Notes: generated by a model from the letters alone, not told the origin. Positions 47,600 through 60,467 are shown, counted from the first letter of the stretch. The stretch is DNA of 64,000 nucleotides from Atherinomorus stipes (GCA_023101725.1 JALJCO010001050.1:62001-126000); one strand, 5' to 3'. Program-made: numbers and translations.

Positions 47600-48721
47600 A
47601 AGTGCCGCTGGCATGAAATTCCGGCGACTTTTGGTCCCTTTTTAGTCACACTCTAAATAACTTAAAACTGTATGAGAGGATTGTTTGCCATAACTCAGCC
47701 TTGTCGTATAATAGCAGGCGCTATTAGGTAGCACTACTGTTAGCACTGGCATACAATGACCAAGGTTCAGTGGGGGGACCAAGGCACGCTTGTTACCATG
47801 TGTTTCTGTTGTCAATGAGTCTCTAACTACTAACTAATTACTATGTCCATCATTACAACGCTGTTACCGTGACTGTAACCAACCTGACAGATGCAGATGC
47901 AGTGCGAGTATAAATTTAAGAAGAAAACAGCATCATATTCCGAGCAACAAGTTTCCCTGACTTTTTTCTTTCCCCCATGACCCAAATTCAGTTAACAGTT
48001 AATACGAAAGAAGTATTACACGAGTTTTACACATTGGATCTGTCTTCATCTGACCGAAAACAGTGATGATGATGATGAACTTTCATTGCAAACCCAAGCC
48101 AATGTGCGCAGCTGGACACACGCGCACAACGGGAAGAATTATAAACTGGAATCATCACAAACATCAGCTTCCCCTCAGAGATCAAAGACACGAAGATGAT
48201 GAAAAACGTTGGCTAAAGCTGTTATAACCACACAGACCTGAAGCTCCTCTCCTGAGGAGGGGAGATTTTTCTGTTAGTTATTTACAGTATATCGGTCGGA
48301 CTCGTTCCCATCATAAATTAAATCCACCCACAAGCTTTTCTGTGACTCGCAACTGGGGAGGAAAAAAGATTGGTGTTGTCCTTTGTACAGCAGGTACAGA
48401 GCAGTTCCGCTGTGAACTGGACGCCATGATGTCAGTTTGTTGTTGTAGGTCTCGAGGGGAGGGACTTGGACAGTGTAGTTTGGGGGAGGGAGGTAATTGG
48501 CTGGAAGTCAATGATGTAATATGCCAAACTAGGAGTAAATATGCCAAACAGCTAATCATCCTATTTGTGAATGCTAATTTTGCTATGTAGGCAGACACAC
48601 CCAGTGAAAAAAAAGAAACACTAATCTATAATTTAACCCCTTAGGGGACATAGGCAGGCTGGGGAAATTGAAACATATGATCAAAAACCTAAAAACCACA
48701 AATTTCATGCCAGGGGCACTT
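47600..48721. mobile_element. Non-autonomous inverted-repeat element, 1.1 kb
   Basis: The left end AAGTGCCGCTGGCATGAAAT and the right end (minus strand) AAGTGCCCCTGGCATGAAAT are inverted copies. A second, partial copy of the left end (AAGTGCCACTGGCTC) lies just outside at about 47568, separated by a 16-A run. No coding capacity; target duplication unresolved. Confidence 0.55.
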
Positions 48722-48845
48722 TAAGTTATGACTGAGGCAACAAAAGACTGGAAGTGCTGCTTAATGGTAACATGCAAACAACTGGTGGATAATCTCACAG
48801 CGGATTAGTTTAGTGGGAAAGGTCAGTGACAGGTTTGGTTGTAAA

Positions 48846-48864
48846 AGAAGAAAGAAAGAAAGAC

Positions 48865-48952
<88 letters not shown>
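48846..48952 (+). repeat. (GAAA)n microsatellite
   Basis: More than 20 GAAA units with one interruption (AGACAAG at about 48861). The lysine/glutamate-rich frame over it is an artefact. Confidence 0.97.
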
Positions 48953-51159
48953 ATCCCACAGAAGTTGACTTGTTCAGAATCAATGATGGGGAAGGGATGA
49001 TGGCAAAAAGAAAATTCAGTTTCTCATTGTATAATTAGAAAACAGTTGAGGAGAAACTGTGGAAATATCTCAGGCAGCACAGATTTTAAAAACAAATGTA
49101 TAAGATCCAGAAAAGTTGTTGCTTTTTTTTGTACTTTGAGGATTGGCTGAATGGGGATAATGGGGGAAATTATCCTTTATTTAATTATTCTGAAATTCCA
49201 CATGGAAATTTGGGAATTTCTTCTTTAAATCAGGTGTGCCAAGTCTTCAGGGCTAAAGAGCAGAGGGAGATGATGTGGGACTCGCTTAGTATTCAAGGCA
49301 TGAATAACATGGGTAAATAAAATTTTCAATAAATATAAAATGTTGAATATTTTTAATGAACGAAGGAATCATTTTAACGATGTAATCCGACATCTCACTA
49401 AATCTGAACTATTGCATCATCTATAAGGACAATCAAGAGTTCAGTTAAACTGTAATTTTCCAAACGGTTTCCAACAAATGGTTTAATATTCTTACATTAC
49501 TCTAAGTATTATCATCCACTCCATGTGGGTGCATTACTGTGTCTGTGATTTACTGATCTGCTTTTAGTGAAGGGCATGCAAAGGCCTCAGTGGGACAATA
49601 GACCTCAGGGTCAGATCCATTTTCATTTTACATTACATCTATATGTGGCATAGTGGTGATAGATTGATTTAATGCTCTGATACAAGCATAAATAACAGCA
49701 AAGGTACAGTACCTATGAGCCTCAACAGTACACAGTCATACAAACACACACAAGTGCAAACGGTGACCAATACATCTTCATAAAGTGCACATGTCACTGT
49801 AAATTTCTGGAATTTATTGAATGGGCAGAGCACCTTGCTCCCTCTTCAATATTCATCGTGATGGAAATGACAAGAAGCTCAAGGGCCAAAGAAAAGTATA
49901 CACTATATCAAGTATGTCGTACCCAAGAGATTATCTTGACCACAGTTTCTGTTTAGATTTAAAAACATCTCTGAATTTGTTGACCAGATTTCTCCTCATG
50001 GTCCATTTTTGTGTGCTCCATGGGTGACGTCGAGGTCTGCAGCTGCTATGGAGAGCAGGATTAAGAAACAAAATCCCAGCTTGCTGAGTTGAGAATATTC
50101 AAATCTTCTTGCACTCCAGACAGAGGATGAGCAGAGGTGTGAGTGCAGTCAAGCTAAAGATGGGATTGTCTTTTAGGACACGCTCACTGAATCCACAAAA
50201 ACACAGTCTGGGAGGCTCTGAGCCTCTTTGGGAGATTGCGTGGGTGAGTGTGCTTCACCCATCTGCCCCAGTATCCCCCTACCCCCTCTCCTCCCTGTTC
50301 CCCTTTCATCTCCAGGTGGGCCTACTCCAGCCCCACTGTGTGCATGTATTTGCTTTCTTGAACTGAGGCAACCTTCAGATGCCCTTTGGTTTCCATAGCA
50401 GCAAGCGAAAAAGCCATGTAGCGTTAATGTTATGAAAGCAGAGTACTGTTTCGATCAAAACCCCATTGATTTTTTAAATGTATTTTACAATAAGAAATAA
50501 ATACTGCCTTTCTTTGTAACTAAAATAAGGCTTAGAAATTTATGTGGTTGGTGGGTTTGGAGTAGAAGATGAATGGATGGAGTTATCTCACTTTTTAACA
50601 AAAGTAAAAATCTAAATATGGCTTATTTCAGAAGTAGTACTGTATACCCTACAATAAATACACATACAGATAGCCATCCTCTGCATCCTTTGTTTGCATT
50701 TCTGGTCTGTTTTCAGTAAGAGTGCAAATGTGAAACAAAACGTAGCCAAAAGAGCATTAGCACTGGAAACTGTGGGGGCTTTGTGGTGCAGTCTTGCTCA
50801 TGTGACCAGCAAAAGTGCATTATCATGACCTCCTCCATGTTTGCTACAGTCTGAAACTGACGTTGGAACAAAAGCTGTGTCTGATGTTGCAGTCTGTGCA
50901 CTGTGACTTTGTAAGTTACGGAGTGTGCTACGAAGTTCATGCACCCTGAAGCAGCCTCCTGAAATGGTAGGCTGCTGAAATGGGACATCCTAGCCAACGA
51001 GAATTTCCCATAGTGCTCCAGTCCCGTTGCATAACAACTGCAGACTCCACAGCTGTCTAGTGACGGCATTCTTTCCAGTTATTCCTTTAGCCACGTTGTA
51101 CAAACTAAATAAAAATTGGACATTTTATTCCTTTTCATTTATCTGTTGTTACCTGAACG
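48953..51159. other. Unassigned
   Basis: No gene recognised. A 118-codon minus-strand frame at 50713-51069 has no recognisable domain and no splice context. Confidence 0.55.
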
Positions 51160-51759
51160 TTAAAGATTTACTTCCATCATCATTTCATTAATATTTCTGT
51201 GTTCTCCATTATTATTGAATGCATTCTGCATCATTTCTGTTTAAAAAAACCTTCTGGTTGCTTTGTTTCCAGCTGTATTTGTATACTAGAAGTGTGGCTT
51301 GTGGTCCAACGGCAGGCTTTTCCGGGTCCTTCTCATGAATTTCCGTCTGATTGGCTCCCTCCCATGAATGTATGAAGGAAGCTCCTCCCCCCGCTCTGTG
51401 TGTGTAACAGAGCACATGAATGACTTTGCTCCGCCATGCTAGCAAACAGTTAGCTAATTAGCTCTTCAACTCTGCAGCTACAGTTGTGCCTTCTTCACCT
51501 CTAGTGCGGAGGGGAGGGTTACCTGCCTTCCCATGGGCAGATATAAACCCACGTGGGATACGCCATTTTCGATGTGACGTAGAAGCGAAAGGCTTTTCCT
51601 GATTCGCTCCTTTCTCCGTATTGTTTCTATGAAGAGGAAACACAGCCAGTGGAGGTGACGCACCACTTGCAAGCGCAGCATGTGTAAGTAACCAGGGGTG
51701 ACCCTCCGTATTTCAGAAAGAGCAAGTTAAACTGGTTTTCAGTGGAAGGAGATCTTTAA
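51160..51759. mobile_element. TTAA-flanked 600-bp non-autonomous element, copy 1
   Basis: TTAA lies at 51160-51163 and 51756-51759. The ends read TTAAAGATTTACTTCC and (minus strand) TTAAAGATCTCCTTCC. The interior (TGCATTCTGCATC, ACTAGAAG(T/A)G, TCCGTCTGATTGGCT, GCTAGCAAACAGTTAGC) is shared throughout with copy 2 at 60468-61074. No transposase. A piggyBac- or Kolobok-type origin is inferred from TTAA. Confidence 0.85.
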
Positions 51760-52892
51760 CACCCCATTAACCGCTCGTTAACACCTGAATAATGTCAAAC
51801 AAAAGCATTTTCTGAGGCAAAAACTCTTTTTAATCTTGTTCACATATTTTTTTTAAATTTTCCACAGATACTCTGTTGTTTCTAATGGGTAAACACTCCA
51901 TTTAACACTTAAAATTCCACGAATGTATCCAAATATTATACTCGTAGCTCTGCTGAAATACGAGTGTAATACTACCCTACAAACCCATGGAGTGTGGGTT
52001 TGTAAGGTGGATTAGGAGGCTCCTTCAGACATTTTTGAAATGGGACAGTATTTGACGCGCCGCTGTGACGTATGGTATGCAGGTGACGAATCCGCACTTT
52101 GCAGTGTGCAGACTGCGAGACACAGCTTAAAAGAACACAAACTCTAAACTCTACACTGCCCTCCTGTGGATGAATTTCCAAAGAATCTTGCCAATATAAA
52201 GGATGCATGAGAGTACGCTGGTAGTGACATTTCCCAATATTTGACACGGACGTGTTTATTTACACTCATAAAAAGGTCCAGCTCAAGAGGTGAATGAGCA
52301 CTGGTTGGGCCTTGACCCCCCCAGTAAAAGGTACAGTGTGTAAGAATTTCCAACATCTATTGGTAAATATGGGGATACTGTAGCCATGGTATCGAATAGC
52401 AAGCACGGTAATGAATGAATGGTGGTAAATAACATTTTTTTCATCTGTGAGTGTATCCAGTCAGTCGGGTGCAGTGATGACAGCATTACAGGTAACTTAT
52501 CTCATTGTTTATTATGTTTGTGCAAATTATCACACTTTGGCGCCCCTTAACGAAGGCTAAAGTCCCATTTCCACCAGCAGGTCTGGTTTTGTACAAGGGC
52601 ATTTGTTGCAGTTTGGTTTGGTAAATCCTGATCTCTGTAGCATTTCCACAGCCAAACTTACCTTCACCTGGTAGCAGCGTATTGGCCGGATTGCAATAGC
52701 GACTGCTATATAATAGTGTTATGTGATAGTGCTGCAAAACCTGCCTTGAATTCCAATTCAAGGCATATTATGCTTCATTTTACCTTTTTTTCTGATAAAT
52801 TTATGTCAAATATTTTTGTTGTTTTGACCTTATTTGTTTTGAATATACTGTTTTATTTTACTTGTTTTTCAGTTTACTTTCTCGCATTATAC
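51760..52892. other. Unassigned, with repeat-like fragments
   Basis: ACAAACCCA/TGGGTTTGT form a short hairpin at about 51978-52002. AAAAGGTACAGTGTGTAAGA at 52325-52344 resembles the end of a common fish element, inverted relative to the similar ends near 2050 and 2425. No gene. Confidence 0.5.
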
Positions 52893-52991
52893 GTAAGTAA
52901 GTAAGTAAGTAAACTTTATTTGTTCGCGTTTCCAGACATGTTGACAAAGTGTAAATTGCTTTACATGTTGGAAATAAAGCATAAAAAAAAA
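52893..52991 (-). mobile_element. Retroposon 3' tail with (TTAC)n
   Basis: GTAAGTAAGTAAGTAAGTAA followed by ACTTTATTTGTTC and a TTGCTTTACATG segment is a typical fish retroposon 3' end read in reverse, with a tetranucleotide tail. A 13-A run follows. No coding part is left. Confidence 0.55.
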
Positions 52992-53560
52992 AAAAGGCAA
53001 GTGAAGAACGCAAGACAGAATTAAAGGAGGAACATGGTGAATATCCAACAGTTTGTATTATTTCTTTTTGTGATTTTTAACAACAAACATCCACCATATC
53101 ACATTCAAACATGGTGCTGTCGCTGCTTTGTTCTGAGACCCGTGTTGCGCAGGAAGTGATGACTCTTGACCATTCAGTGGATTGTGGCATGTCAAGCTCT
53201 GCATTTTGGGGTCAGTCCATGAGGAAAACTTGGCAGGAGAAAACTGAAGCCCCAGGGGTAACCTTAAAAAAAAAATGTAGTTCACTCCTCATCCACGAGG
53301 GGCTGGCTGCAAAACAGAACAAATCCACATAGATTCACATGTTAAAAAGACCAACTGCACAGCAGAAATACAGCAGCCTGTAGCAGAGTTGCACAGTGGC
53401 GGTTTTTAGCTGGTTAACCGCAAGTCTGAGTGTGCCCTAATCTCCATTTCCTCCTGTTCACTCAAGATTAGCTTGATTAGTATTTAGCTTAGCTGTCAGT
53501 CATTTACCCTGCAGACTGGAGTGGCCCTCTCTTTGCCCATTTAAGTATTTTTGAGGAGTG

Positions 53561-53600
53561 ACGACACGTGACGACACGTGACGACACGTGACGACACGTG
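53561..53600 (+). repeat. Four exact 10-bp repeats, each with a CACGTG E-box
   Basis: The unit ACGACACGTG occurs four times without change. CACGTG is the palindromic E-box recognised by bHLH-zip factors. A degenerate continuation (ACACAGCATG) follows. Confidence 0.97.
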
Positions 53601-54534
53601 ACACAGCATGACGGCGACTGTGGGAAATGCCCAACTGGATTCACTTTCAGCTCTTCAGACGTAACCAGACACAACGTCCGTTATTCTTCAATATTTGGCC
53701 AGATCATTAAAATTGGAACCCTTATGGAGGGGTCACAAAAAAGTTAGATGGTTGAGGTCAGATATTTTGGCACCCTTCCCAATGTTTACCAACCCATCTC
53801 ATGGACCCACTGGTGTAAATGGGGCTTCATTCATCCCGTCTCTTCTTTCAGTTCCCTCCACTCAGAAAAAGTCAGTGTAATCTTGACTGTTGCCTTTTCT
53901 CTCGCTCTGTTACTTTGTCTTTCTTTTCCTTGCTTTCTCTTACAATTGGGTTACTTTTCTGGATCTACCACAGAATACGTCCAATATGGTCAGTGTGTTG
54001 ACATCCACTTGTTACCATGTGCGATAAAGCAGCTGTCATGTGTTGGAAATAAGAGTTGTGGAGTGCAGTTTCTCAGCCTTGGGATGCTGCAGGGCAACAA
54101 TAGTTCCAGGAATGTACATAATGAATGTCAGCCAAACATGCCAGAAGTTTCAAGGTCAGAAACTTATCATTATTGCTTTAACAGTCCTTCATTCTTCATC
54201 GGGCTGTTTTATGTTGTGTTTTTGTCACATGTTGTGTGCTTGTTCAGTCATTCATTCATCCTGAGGTGTTTGTTCATTCATTCACTCATCAGTAGCATCC
54301 AGGGTGCTACTGAGGAAGTACAGAATGTCCCGTAACTCCTCCTTATTGGTGCATTTATTTATCCTCCTTTAAAAGAACCTCCTTTTGGGAACAATGGAGC
54401 TGTTTGAAGTTAGCAGAAATTCATTGTGGTTGCCTGAACTGAACTCATTTATGGAAATGGGAAATATCAATCCTGATGCACATGCACACACAATGTAGAA
54501 GTGTGTTTGTTGGGGCAGGAGGATGCTGAGATTT
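53601..54534. other. Mostly unassigned; fragment of the C-rich block family at 54075-54130
   Basis: GGGATGCTGCAGGGCAACAA and the following TCCAGGAATGTACATAATGA match, in inverse orientation, the right edge of the C-rich block (42270-42320). The 195-codon frame at 53748-54335 has hydrophobic stretches but no recognised domain, and it runs across this repeat fragment, so I do not call it a gene. Confidence 0.5.

Positions 54535-54570
<36 letters not shown>
54535..54570 (+). repeat. (GT)n microsatellite
   Basis: About 17 GT units. A shorter CA tract lies at 54678-54694. Confidence 0.97.
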
Positions 54571-54572
<2 letters not shown>

Positions 54573-54699
54573 TGTGGGTGGAGTCAGGGATCAGGCAGAC
54601 AGCAGAGATGGATAAGCAGATACAGATCCAGAGTCAACACACACTGTCACACAGATGTACACGCACACACCTACTCAAACACACACACACACACATACA

Positions 54700-55576
54700 G
54701 CGGATTTAGGAGGTGGTGTCTCACTGACCTTTGGCCTTTAAGCTGAAGCAGGATTACATCTGAAGTACACAAGGGAATTATACAAGTTACATTCTAAACC
54801 TTTTTAAATTCATGGAGAGGCTTTTTGTGTGTTTGTTTAGAGAGAAAAAGACAAAGAAAACAAACAAAAGACAAAAAAGACTATCACTCTCCTGGTTATC
54901 TGCTGTCTAGCCTTCCATTTAGCTCCTTGGTTGGGATTTAGAATAATCAATTACAAAATGAGCCACCCACCCTCCTCCTCCTCCTCTCCTTCATCCTCAT
55001 CCTCCTTGTCTGCCTCCATCCCAGATTGTATTTCAGCTTTCCAGGCCTGATGATTGAACGTCAATCTCTTTTCACGCGTTTGCATCTGCACACAAAGAGA
55101 ATATGGAGACATTGTGACATTTCAACTGCCCTTTGTCCCCAGGCTGCTGCGAGACGCCGATAAAAGGCACAACAAGCTCAGCCACAGATCAACCTTTCAG
55201 GGTGGGAGGACGAGGGATGGAAAAGAAAAGTGCTTCAAAAGCTCGGTGGTGTGAAAGAAAGGAAATAAAGAGGAGAAACGATGAGGACATGAGTGGATTG
55301 TGATGATGTTAAAAAGCCAGCTTTGTTGGATTGTGACTGAAGGTGAGATAAATGTGTAGATGGTTTCCCTGTGTTTCAGGTACTGGATGCAACATAATGC
55401 AAAAGGAGTGAAATCTGAGATGAATGTGTTTGCTTTTAACCTGTTAGCTGCAGTTTACCAGAAGGACGGAGCTTGAGGCAGTTAGACGAGCATGAATAAT
55501 GCAATGATCAGTCACCACAGCTCTTCCACTGTCTGTCTGCTCACTATTTTAGGACAAAACAGAGGCTTGGTGATGA

Positions 55577-55580
<4 letters not shown>
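54700..55580. other. Unassigned
   Basis: No gene recognised. A CCTCCT-rich pyrimidine patch is present at about 54970-55012. Confidence 0.6.

Positions 55581-55622
<42 letters not shown>
55581..55622 (+). repeat. (GA)21 microsatellite
   Basis: Uninterrupted GA dinucleotides followed by an A run. Confidence 0.98.
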
Positions 55623-55626
<4 letters not shown>

Positions 55627-56099
55627 AAAACTTCAGTGGAAATTTTGCTCCTTCAGCATCTTTACTCTGTGGTTCAGGAAATGCTCATATTAACCAAAAT
55701 TAAGAGGACAAAAACGATGACCTAAATCAGCACCGCTCACTGAGTTAATGGCAAATTTGAATTTTTAAAATGGTGTTAGTGATAATTTAGTTATTTATGC
55801 AACAATTAAAAATGCAATGTGTTAATTTCACATATTGATGTCTTTGCAATAATGCATTCATTTTGATTGCCCTAAAACTCCCAAATTTCATGTGTCAAAT
55901 CATGGTAAGGAGCAAGCAGTTCAAACCCAGAAAGCAGATATTAAAACAAAAAAGGGGATAAACAAGGAATTTATTTAGCAAAAGAACAAAAAGGCGACGA
56001 ACTAAAAGCATGTCCCAAGGGACAAAAACATGATAAAAACCTAACGGTACGGTTGTTAGAGAGAAAACGCGGAGTAAAAGGGCTTGACTGATGAAAATA

Positions 56100-56714
56100 A
56101 GGAGCAGACGTCCGATGTGAACAACAAGAACTGTGTAGCTTGTTTAGCTATGTTAGCAGTTTGTCACCGTTTATCTACCATTGTTTACTGGTCTCTTACA
56201 CAAAAGACAATAAGTTACACAAGCAGCAACACTTACCGACTCCACATCTTCACGTAATATATATAATCCACTGGTCCCTCGTCCATTAGCCCACTGCTGA
56301 AGCTCTGAGTGGCTAAAAACACTGGTGACGCTCTGCTGAAGCAGTACAGTGGCTTGCCCTTTTTTTTTCTCCCCGCGGTGGGGGGGTCCTCTGGGGGTCC
56401 TCCTCCTCTTTGACAACACCCGTTATTTATCGCCACTCTGTGGCAGGTAATCAGCTGATTTCAGGTGGTGCTAAAGAGAGCTTCTGTTAGCAGCTAGCAG
56501 CTACCGGGTTTGACGTCAATGCCAGCGGCAAATTCAAATCGTGTACTGTGGAGAGCGCACTCCTGTGGCGGATTCTGGTGTGACAAGAGAGCCCGCACTC
56601 AAAGACGAAGCCACTTTCACCCTCCGGAGTTTCTGGTATGTTTTAACTGAGGTCCTTTTCCAATACACGTTTTAACATGAAAAGGGGGGATTTACAGGTG
56701 ATGACTCCTTTAAT
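56100..56714. repeat. GC-richer segment, probable dispersed element
   Basis: Higher GC than the flanks, several GCTAGCAG words, and a right edge (TACAGGTGATGACTCCTTTAA at 56694-56714) like the TTAA-type termini seen elsewhere. The left end is not identified, so element status is inferred. No coding domain. Confidence 0.4.
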
Positions 56715-58784
56715 ATGCATGAAAAATAATCAGTTTTAAGATTCAGTTGTAAGAAATAAAGACATATACTGTCATAATATGATTAATCTTACACATTCTG
56801 CTCTTGTCCAGTATATTACTCTCTAATCAAGATTGTTAAGACAGTTTTTGCTGAATATAAGAATGTGGTTGGATAGACTGTTTTTACAGTGCAGATCTTG
56901 TGTCCAAAATGTTCCATCATCTTTACAACTGTAAATCCTTAGTCCTTATGTCCAGGCAAACTGGTCCTACTAAACATCTAAGCTTCGTGTCCATCACAAT
57001 ATTGAATCTTAGAAATCATTTCTTTAAAATGTACAAGCATGATCTGCTGTCTGTCAAGCTGACTTTAAATTTAGAGGGATTTTATCGTTTTTATTCGACT
57101 TTATCATATCAATATCTCTGCCACGGAAATCTCTCTGATTTGTAATCAGAGTTTTTTCATCTTTAGTAAAACCCTTTCATTCTGTGATTAGTATGGCGGG
57201 AAAGTGGTCTCCTTAACTCATCATCAACCAGCAGTCTAAGTGCTTGGTGAATATGTGGAGAGCTTCAGTTGCAGGGTCACAGAGAGGCGGTGAAGACAAA
57301 CTGAAGAGCGCAGAATAAACAGCTGCCTGATGCAACATGCTGTAATTGCAAGGCTGTCACATACACACTTAAAAACGGTGAGTGTGTGCATGTTCATGTA
57401 GAGGGAGATTCAAGATGGCAGTCTCAGCGGTGCGAGTAAAGCAGAACTAATCAAAGACAGTGTGTCTGGAGTTTATGAACTGTCTGCTTGTGTAGCAGAC
57501 AGTAATTAATGCAATTAATACAAATTCATAACAGTGACATCTGTGGCTTTTCTAGCTTTACAAATAGCAGCATTATCTGCAAAATGGCTGCTAACATGAA
57601 GCCAGAAGATGGATGCTCTTCATTTTAATTTATAGATGTGCCCTTTCAGAGAAAAAAATAATTAAATCACAATGCTTAAATGTCAATTGTTTTAGGCCAA
57701 AAGCCTTTATATAGGGTTGTATCATATAAAGTTTAAAAAAGTGATTAAGTTTGTTAAGGGGGGGACATAGAGACTGAATCTCTTCAGCCTAAATTTTACA
57801 GATAAATTGATGTGAAATGTCTACTGCTGCCTCTCTGTGTGATGCTTCGCTGCTATTTACAGTAGGGAGCAGCAGACCACGTTCAGTATTATGTAATGCA
57901 AACTCTATTTGATGTAAACAGTTCTCCTGCTGCTCCTTTGGTGACTCATTCCTGCTCCAACCTGTGCTTTGTGGGTGGCTGTGTGTTATTTAGCTTGTAC
58001 TTATGTCATGCTTTGCACCAAGGACCTGTGAGGGCGCTTGCTAAGGCTTACAATCGCTCCACCGCTAACAGCAGCCGTGTGACCTTAACGTGGCAAACAC
58101 AAACAAGCACACACATTCAAAAACCCTTGACCTTTGACAGTTCCTGGTAATTGGTTTTTCTGGGTAGATGGAGAGTTATGATAGGCTTAAGAGTGAGACA
58201 ATGTCAGCTTAAATTCCCATTTGATACTCGAAACTCACAGAAAAAGCACATGTTTCTGCATTTTCTGTCTAGTATTTCTCAGCCCTCTTTGTTGCATCTC
58301 TTGCTGATGTAATCCTGTCCTTGAGCTGAGGGGTAGGGTTATGGTCTCTTGAGGAGATGAAGTGATTATTGAAGGAATTGTATGGTGGGTGGAGGTCCTA
58401 TCGACTCCCAGTAACTGAGGTGCATGAGTGCCTCTGGCTAAAAGCTGCTTTCCAAGGCAAATGCAAACAAGGGGAGGCACACCCTGTCAGGTGGGCTTTT
58501 TCATGTGTTAACATAGTGGCAGTGAAGTCTTTCAGGTGTCTGAGTTCATAAATGCAAAATGTGGCACCATTAGGGACTGCATTGCCTCTAAAAGTGATTA
58601 TTCCTTTGTTTGGATTGCAGTTGTTTGGGGATTTAGTCCAAAAAGAGGCATTTTCTCCTGTCAGTTAAACCACAGTGTTGATTGAAGATGACAACTCTTT
58701 CAGGACAGCATTCACTGCATCTGTGTTGGTAGAAAGAAATCAGGGTGCAAGTCCGCAGTGGAGATACTATGGGGTTGCATGATG
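56715..58784. other. No gene recognised
   Basis: AT-rich non-coding sequence without visible element ends. Confidence 0.6.
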
Positions 58785-58965
58785 ATGCTGTGTTAAGTAC
58801 TGTCGCCTTACAGTACGAAGGTTATTGGTGGTTTTCTGTGTTAAGTTTGCATGTTCTCTTCGAGCATGTGAGGGTTCTCACCAGCTTCCTCCCACAGCTG
58901 CAGTCCCCTGTGACCCTGAATAGAAATAGAACAGGAATAGAAAATGGATAGATAAGTAAATGGAC
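58785..58965 (+). mobile_element. Degenerate fish SINE-type retroposon
   Basis: AGTACTGTCGCCTTACAGTA, AGTTTGCATGTTCTC, AGCTTCCTCCCACAG and GACCCTGAATAG with AGAAAATGGATAGATA occur in the order known for a very common fish tRNA-derived retroposon, with several internal deletions. Confidence 0.65.
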
Positions 58966-59339
58966 TTTAACTTGCCTCTGTGTCCTCATGACAGAGAAGA
59001 TAAATATCATGAGAATTTAGAAAGGATATTTCCATCCTGTCTCCTGCAGGTTTCACCTAAACATTCTCTATACTCCAAACCGTATTTCCACCAGTTGTTG
59101 CAAAGTTTTTTCTTTTGAATTAAACAGAATGATTCAAACGTTTACATTATGCATATTCCAGCAAGCAGTTTCTGAGTCAAAGGCCCATGATGGAACTTTT
59201 AGTAGTTTTCTCAGTGCGCGCTCCCTATCGACAGCTAAACCAGCATCCATCTTCATCGTGCCTGTACTGTGATTCACTCCAGCCAGTAACAGACAGTCTT
59301 ATCTTGACTCTTGTTCTGTCCCTTCCTCTCCTTCTTTTC

Positions 59340-59475
59340 CTCACACCTGACTCAAATTACATGGATCTAACAGCTTATGACTCATTCATTTGAATCAGGT
59401 GTTTGTAAACAGGAAAACATAAAAAAAATCTGCAGGACTGTGGGTTTTTAGGAACTGATCTATCCCTGACCAAGA
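59340..59475 (+). mobile_element. Degenerate fragment of the 33.4-kb outer hAT family
   Basis: CAAATTACATGGATCTAACAG, TTTGAATCAGGTGTTTGTAA and AAATCTGCAGGACTGTGG follow the same order as 33485-33560 (AATGAATCTAAAAGC, TTTGAGTCAGGTGTGTG, AAAACCTGCAGG). The ends are eroded. Confidence 0.5.
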
Positions 59476-59577
59476 CAATCTAGTGCAGACTGCACACTGC
59501 CAATCTTTTCTCACTGGGTACCAGGAAGAATGCCAAAAATGAATAACACCAAAAAAGCGTCATTAGCAGAATCAGCT

Positions 59578-60056
59578 TTTCTCCTTTTCCACCAGTGGGT
59601 CTGGGTCGGGCCGGGTCGGGTGGGTTTTGGTACGGATGTGTTGATTTCACATTGCCTCCCCACAGCAATCTGTCCCCTTACCCTGGAGGGGGGGGGGTTA
59701 TTAACCTGATAACACTGCTACATGATTGCGTGACATCATCGCAGTGCAACACCTTTTAACCAAAGCACCACACGTGACAGAAACAAGAGTCACCCCTGAT
59801 TTTTTTTTTATGCCAGGTCACGCGGGAAGTGACAGATTTTTCAGCGAATCAACAGATTGCTGTGTGTTAGCTCCACCACTTTGGTGTGGATCAGTTAGAT
59901 CAGTACCCCTACCAAAGGGTACCAAAAAAGTAGGCCAGGTTGGGTCGGATATAAGGGTACCCGTCCCAGTTTTTATCTGTGGAGATGCAAAAAAATGTGA
60001 ACCGATCTGGCCCGACCCGACCCGACCCGACCCGCTGGTGAAAATGGGGCTATCTG
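59578..60056. mobile_element. MITE-like repeat with G-rich inverted termini
   Basis: The left end TCTCCTTTTCCACCAGTGGG and the right end (minus strand) AGCCCCATTTTCACCAGCGG are inverted copies, followed on both sides by GGGTCGGG arrays. ATCAGCT at 59571-59577 and 60057-60063 may be a target duplication. The right terminus shows TATCTG beyond the clear similarity, so the exact ends are uncertain. A 114-codon frame inside has no recognised domain. Confidence 0.6.
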
Positions 60057-60063
60057 ATCAGCT

Positions 60064-60467
60064 CTGCTAATATTCCATGAATGCATTTTCCTTACAAATA
60101 TTGTTCCATATAGGGAAATAAACAGGCTTTATCTCAGCGTAAGATTTTATTTTTAATCCAGAAGCATTGTTGAAAATGAGACACAAGACAAATTTGTGTG
60201 TTTTATTGTTTGTGGATGTAAAAAGAAAAACTGTAAAGCTTTGCAGAGGTGGTCAGACTCCAAAATATGAAGATGTGCAAAAATCCAGATATAAAAACTT
60301 GCATCTAGTTTTGCAACCGTGCAAATGTAGTGTAATGAGAATAAATGCAATTCCTAAAACACCTATTCTACAGATATCATCCATGTTTTACGTGTAAGCT
60401 AATGTTAAGCTAAATTAAAAGTCCTGACTCTGGTCCGTGTTTTAGGGGTTTATTTCCTTTAAGTAAG
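60064..60467. other. Unassigned
   Basis: No gene or repeat recognised. Confidence 0.6.

Noticed and set aside
48826..49038. Lysine/glutamate-rich small protein
   Set aside because: Translation of the GAAA microsatellite.
53561..53600. CRISPR-like array
   Set aside because: Repeats are directly adjacent without spacers, only 10 bp long, and the DNA is eukaryotic.
53748..54335. A 195-codon protein with hydrophobic segments
   Set aside because: It runs through a fragment of the C-rich repeat family, has no recognisable domain, and neighbouring frames are open too.
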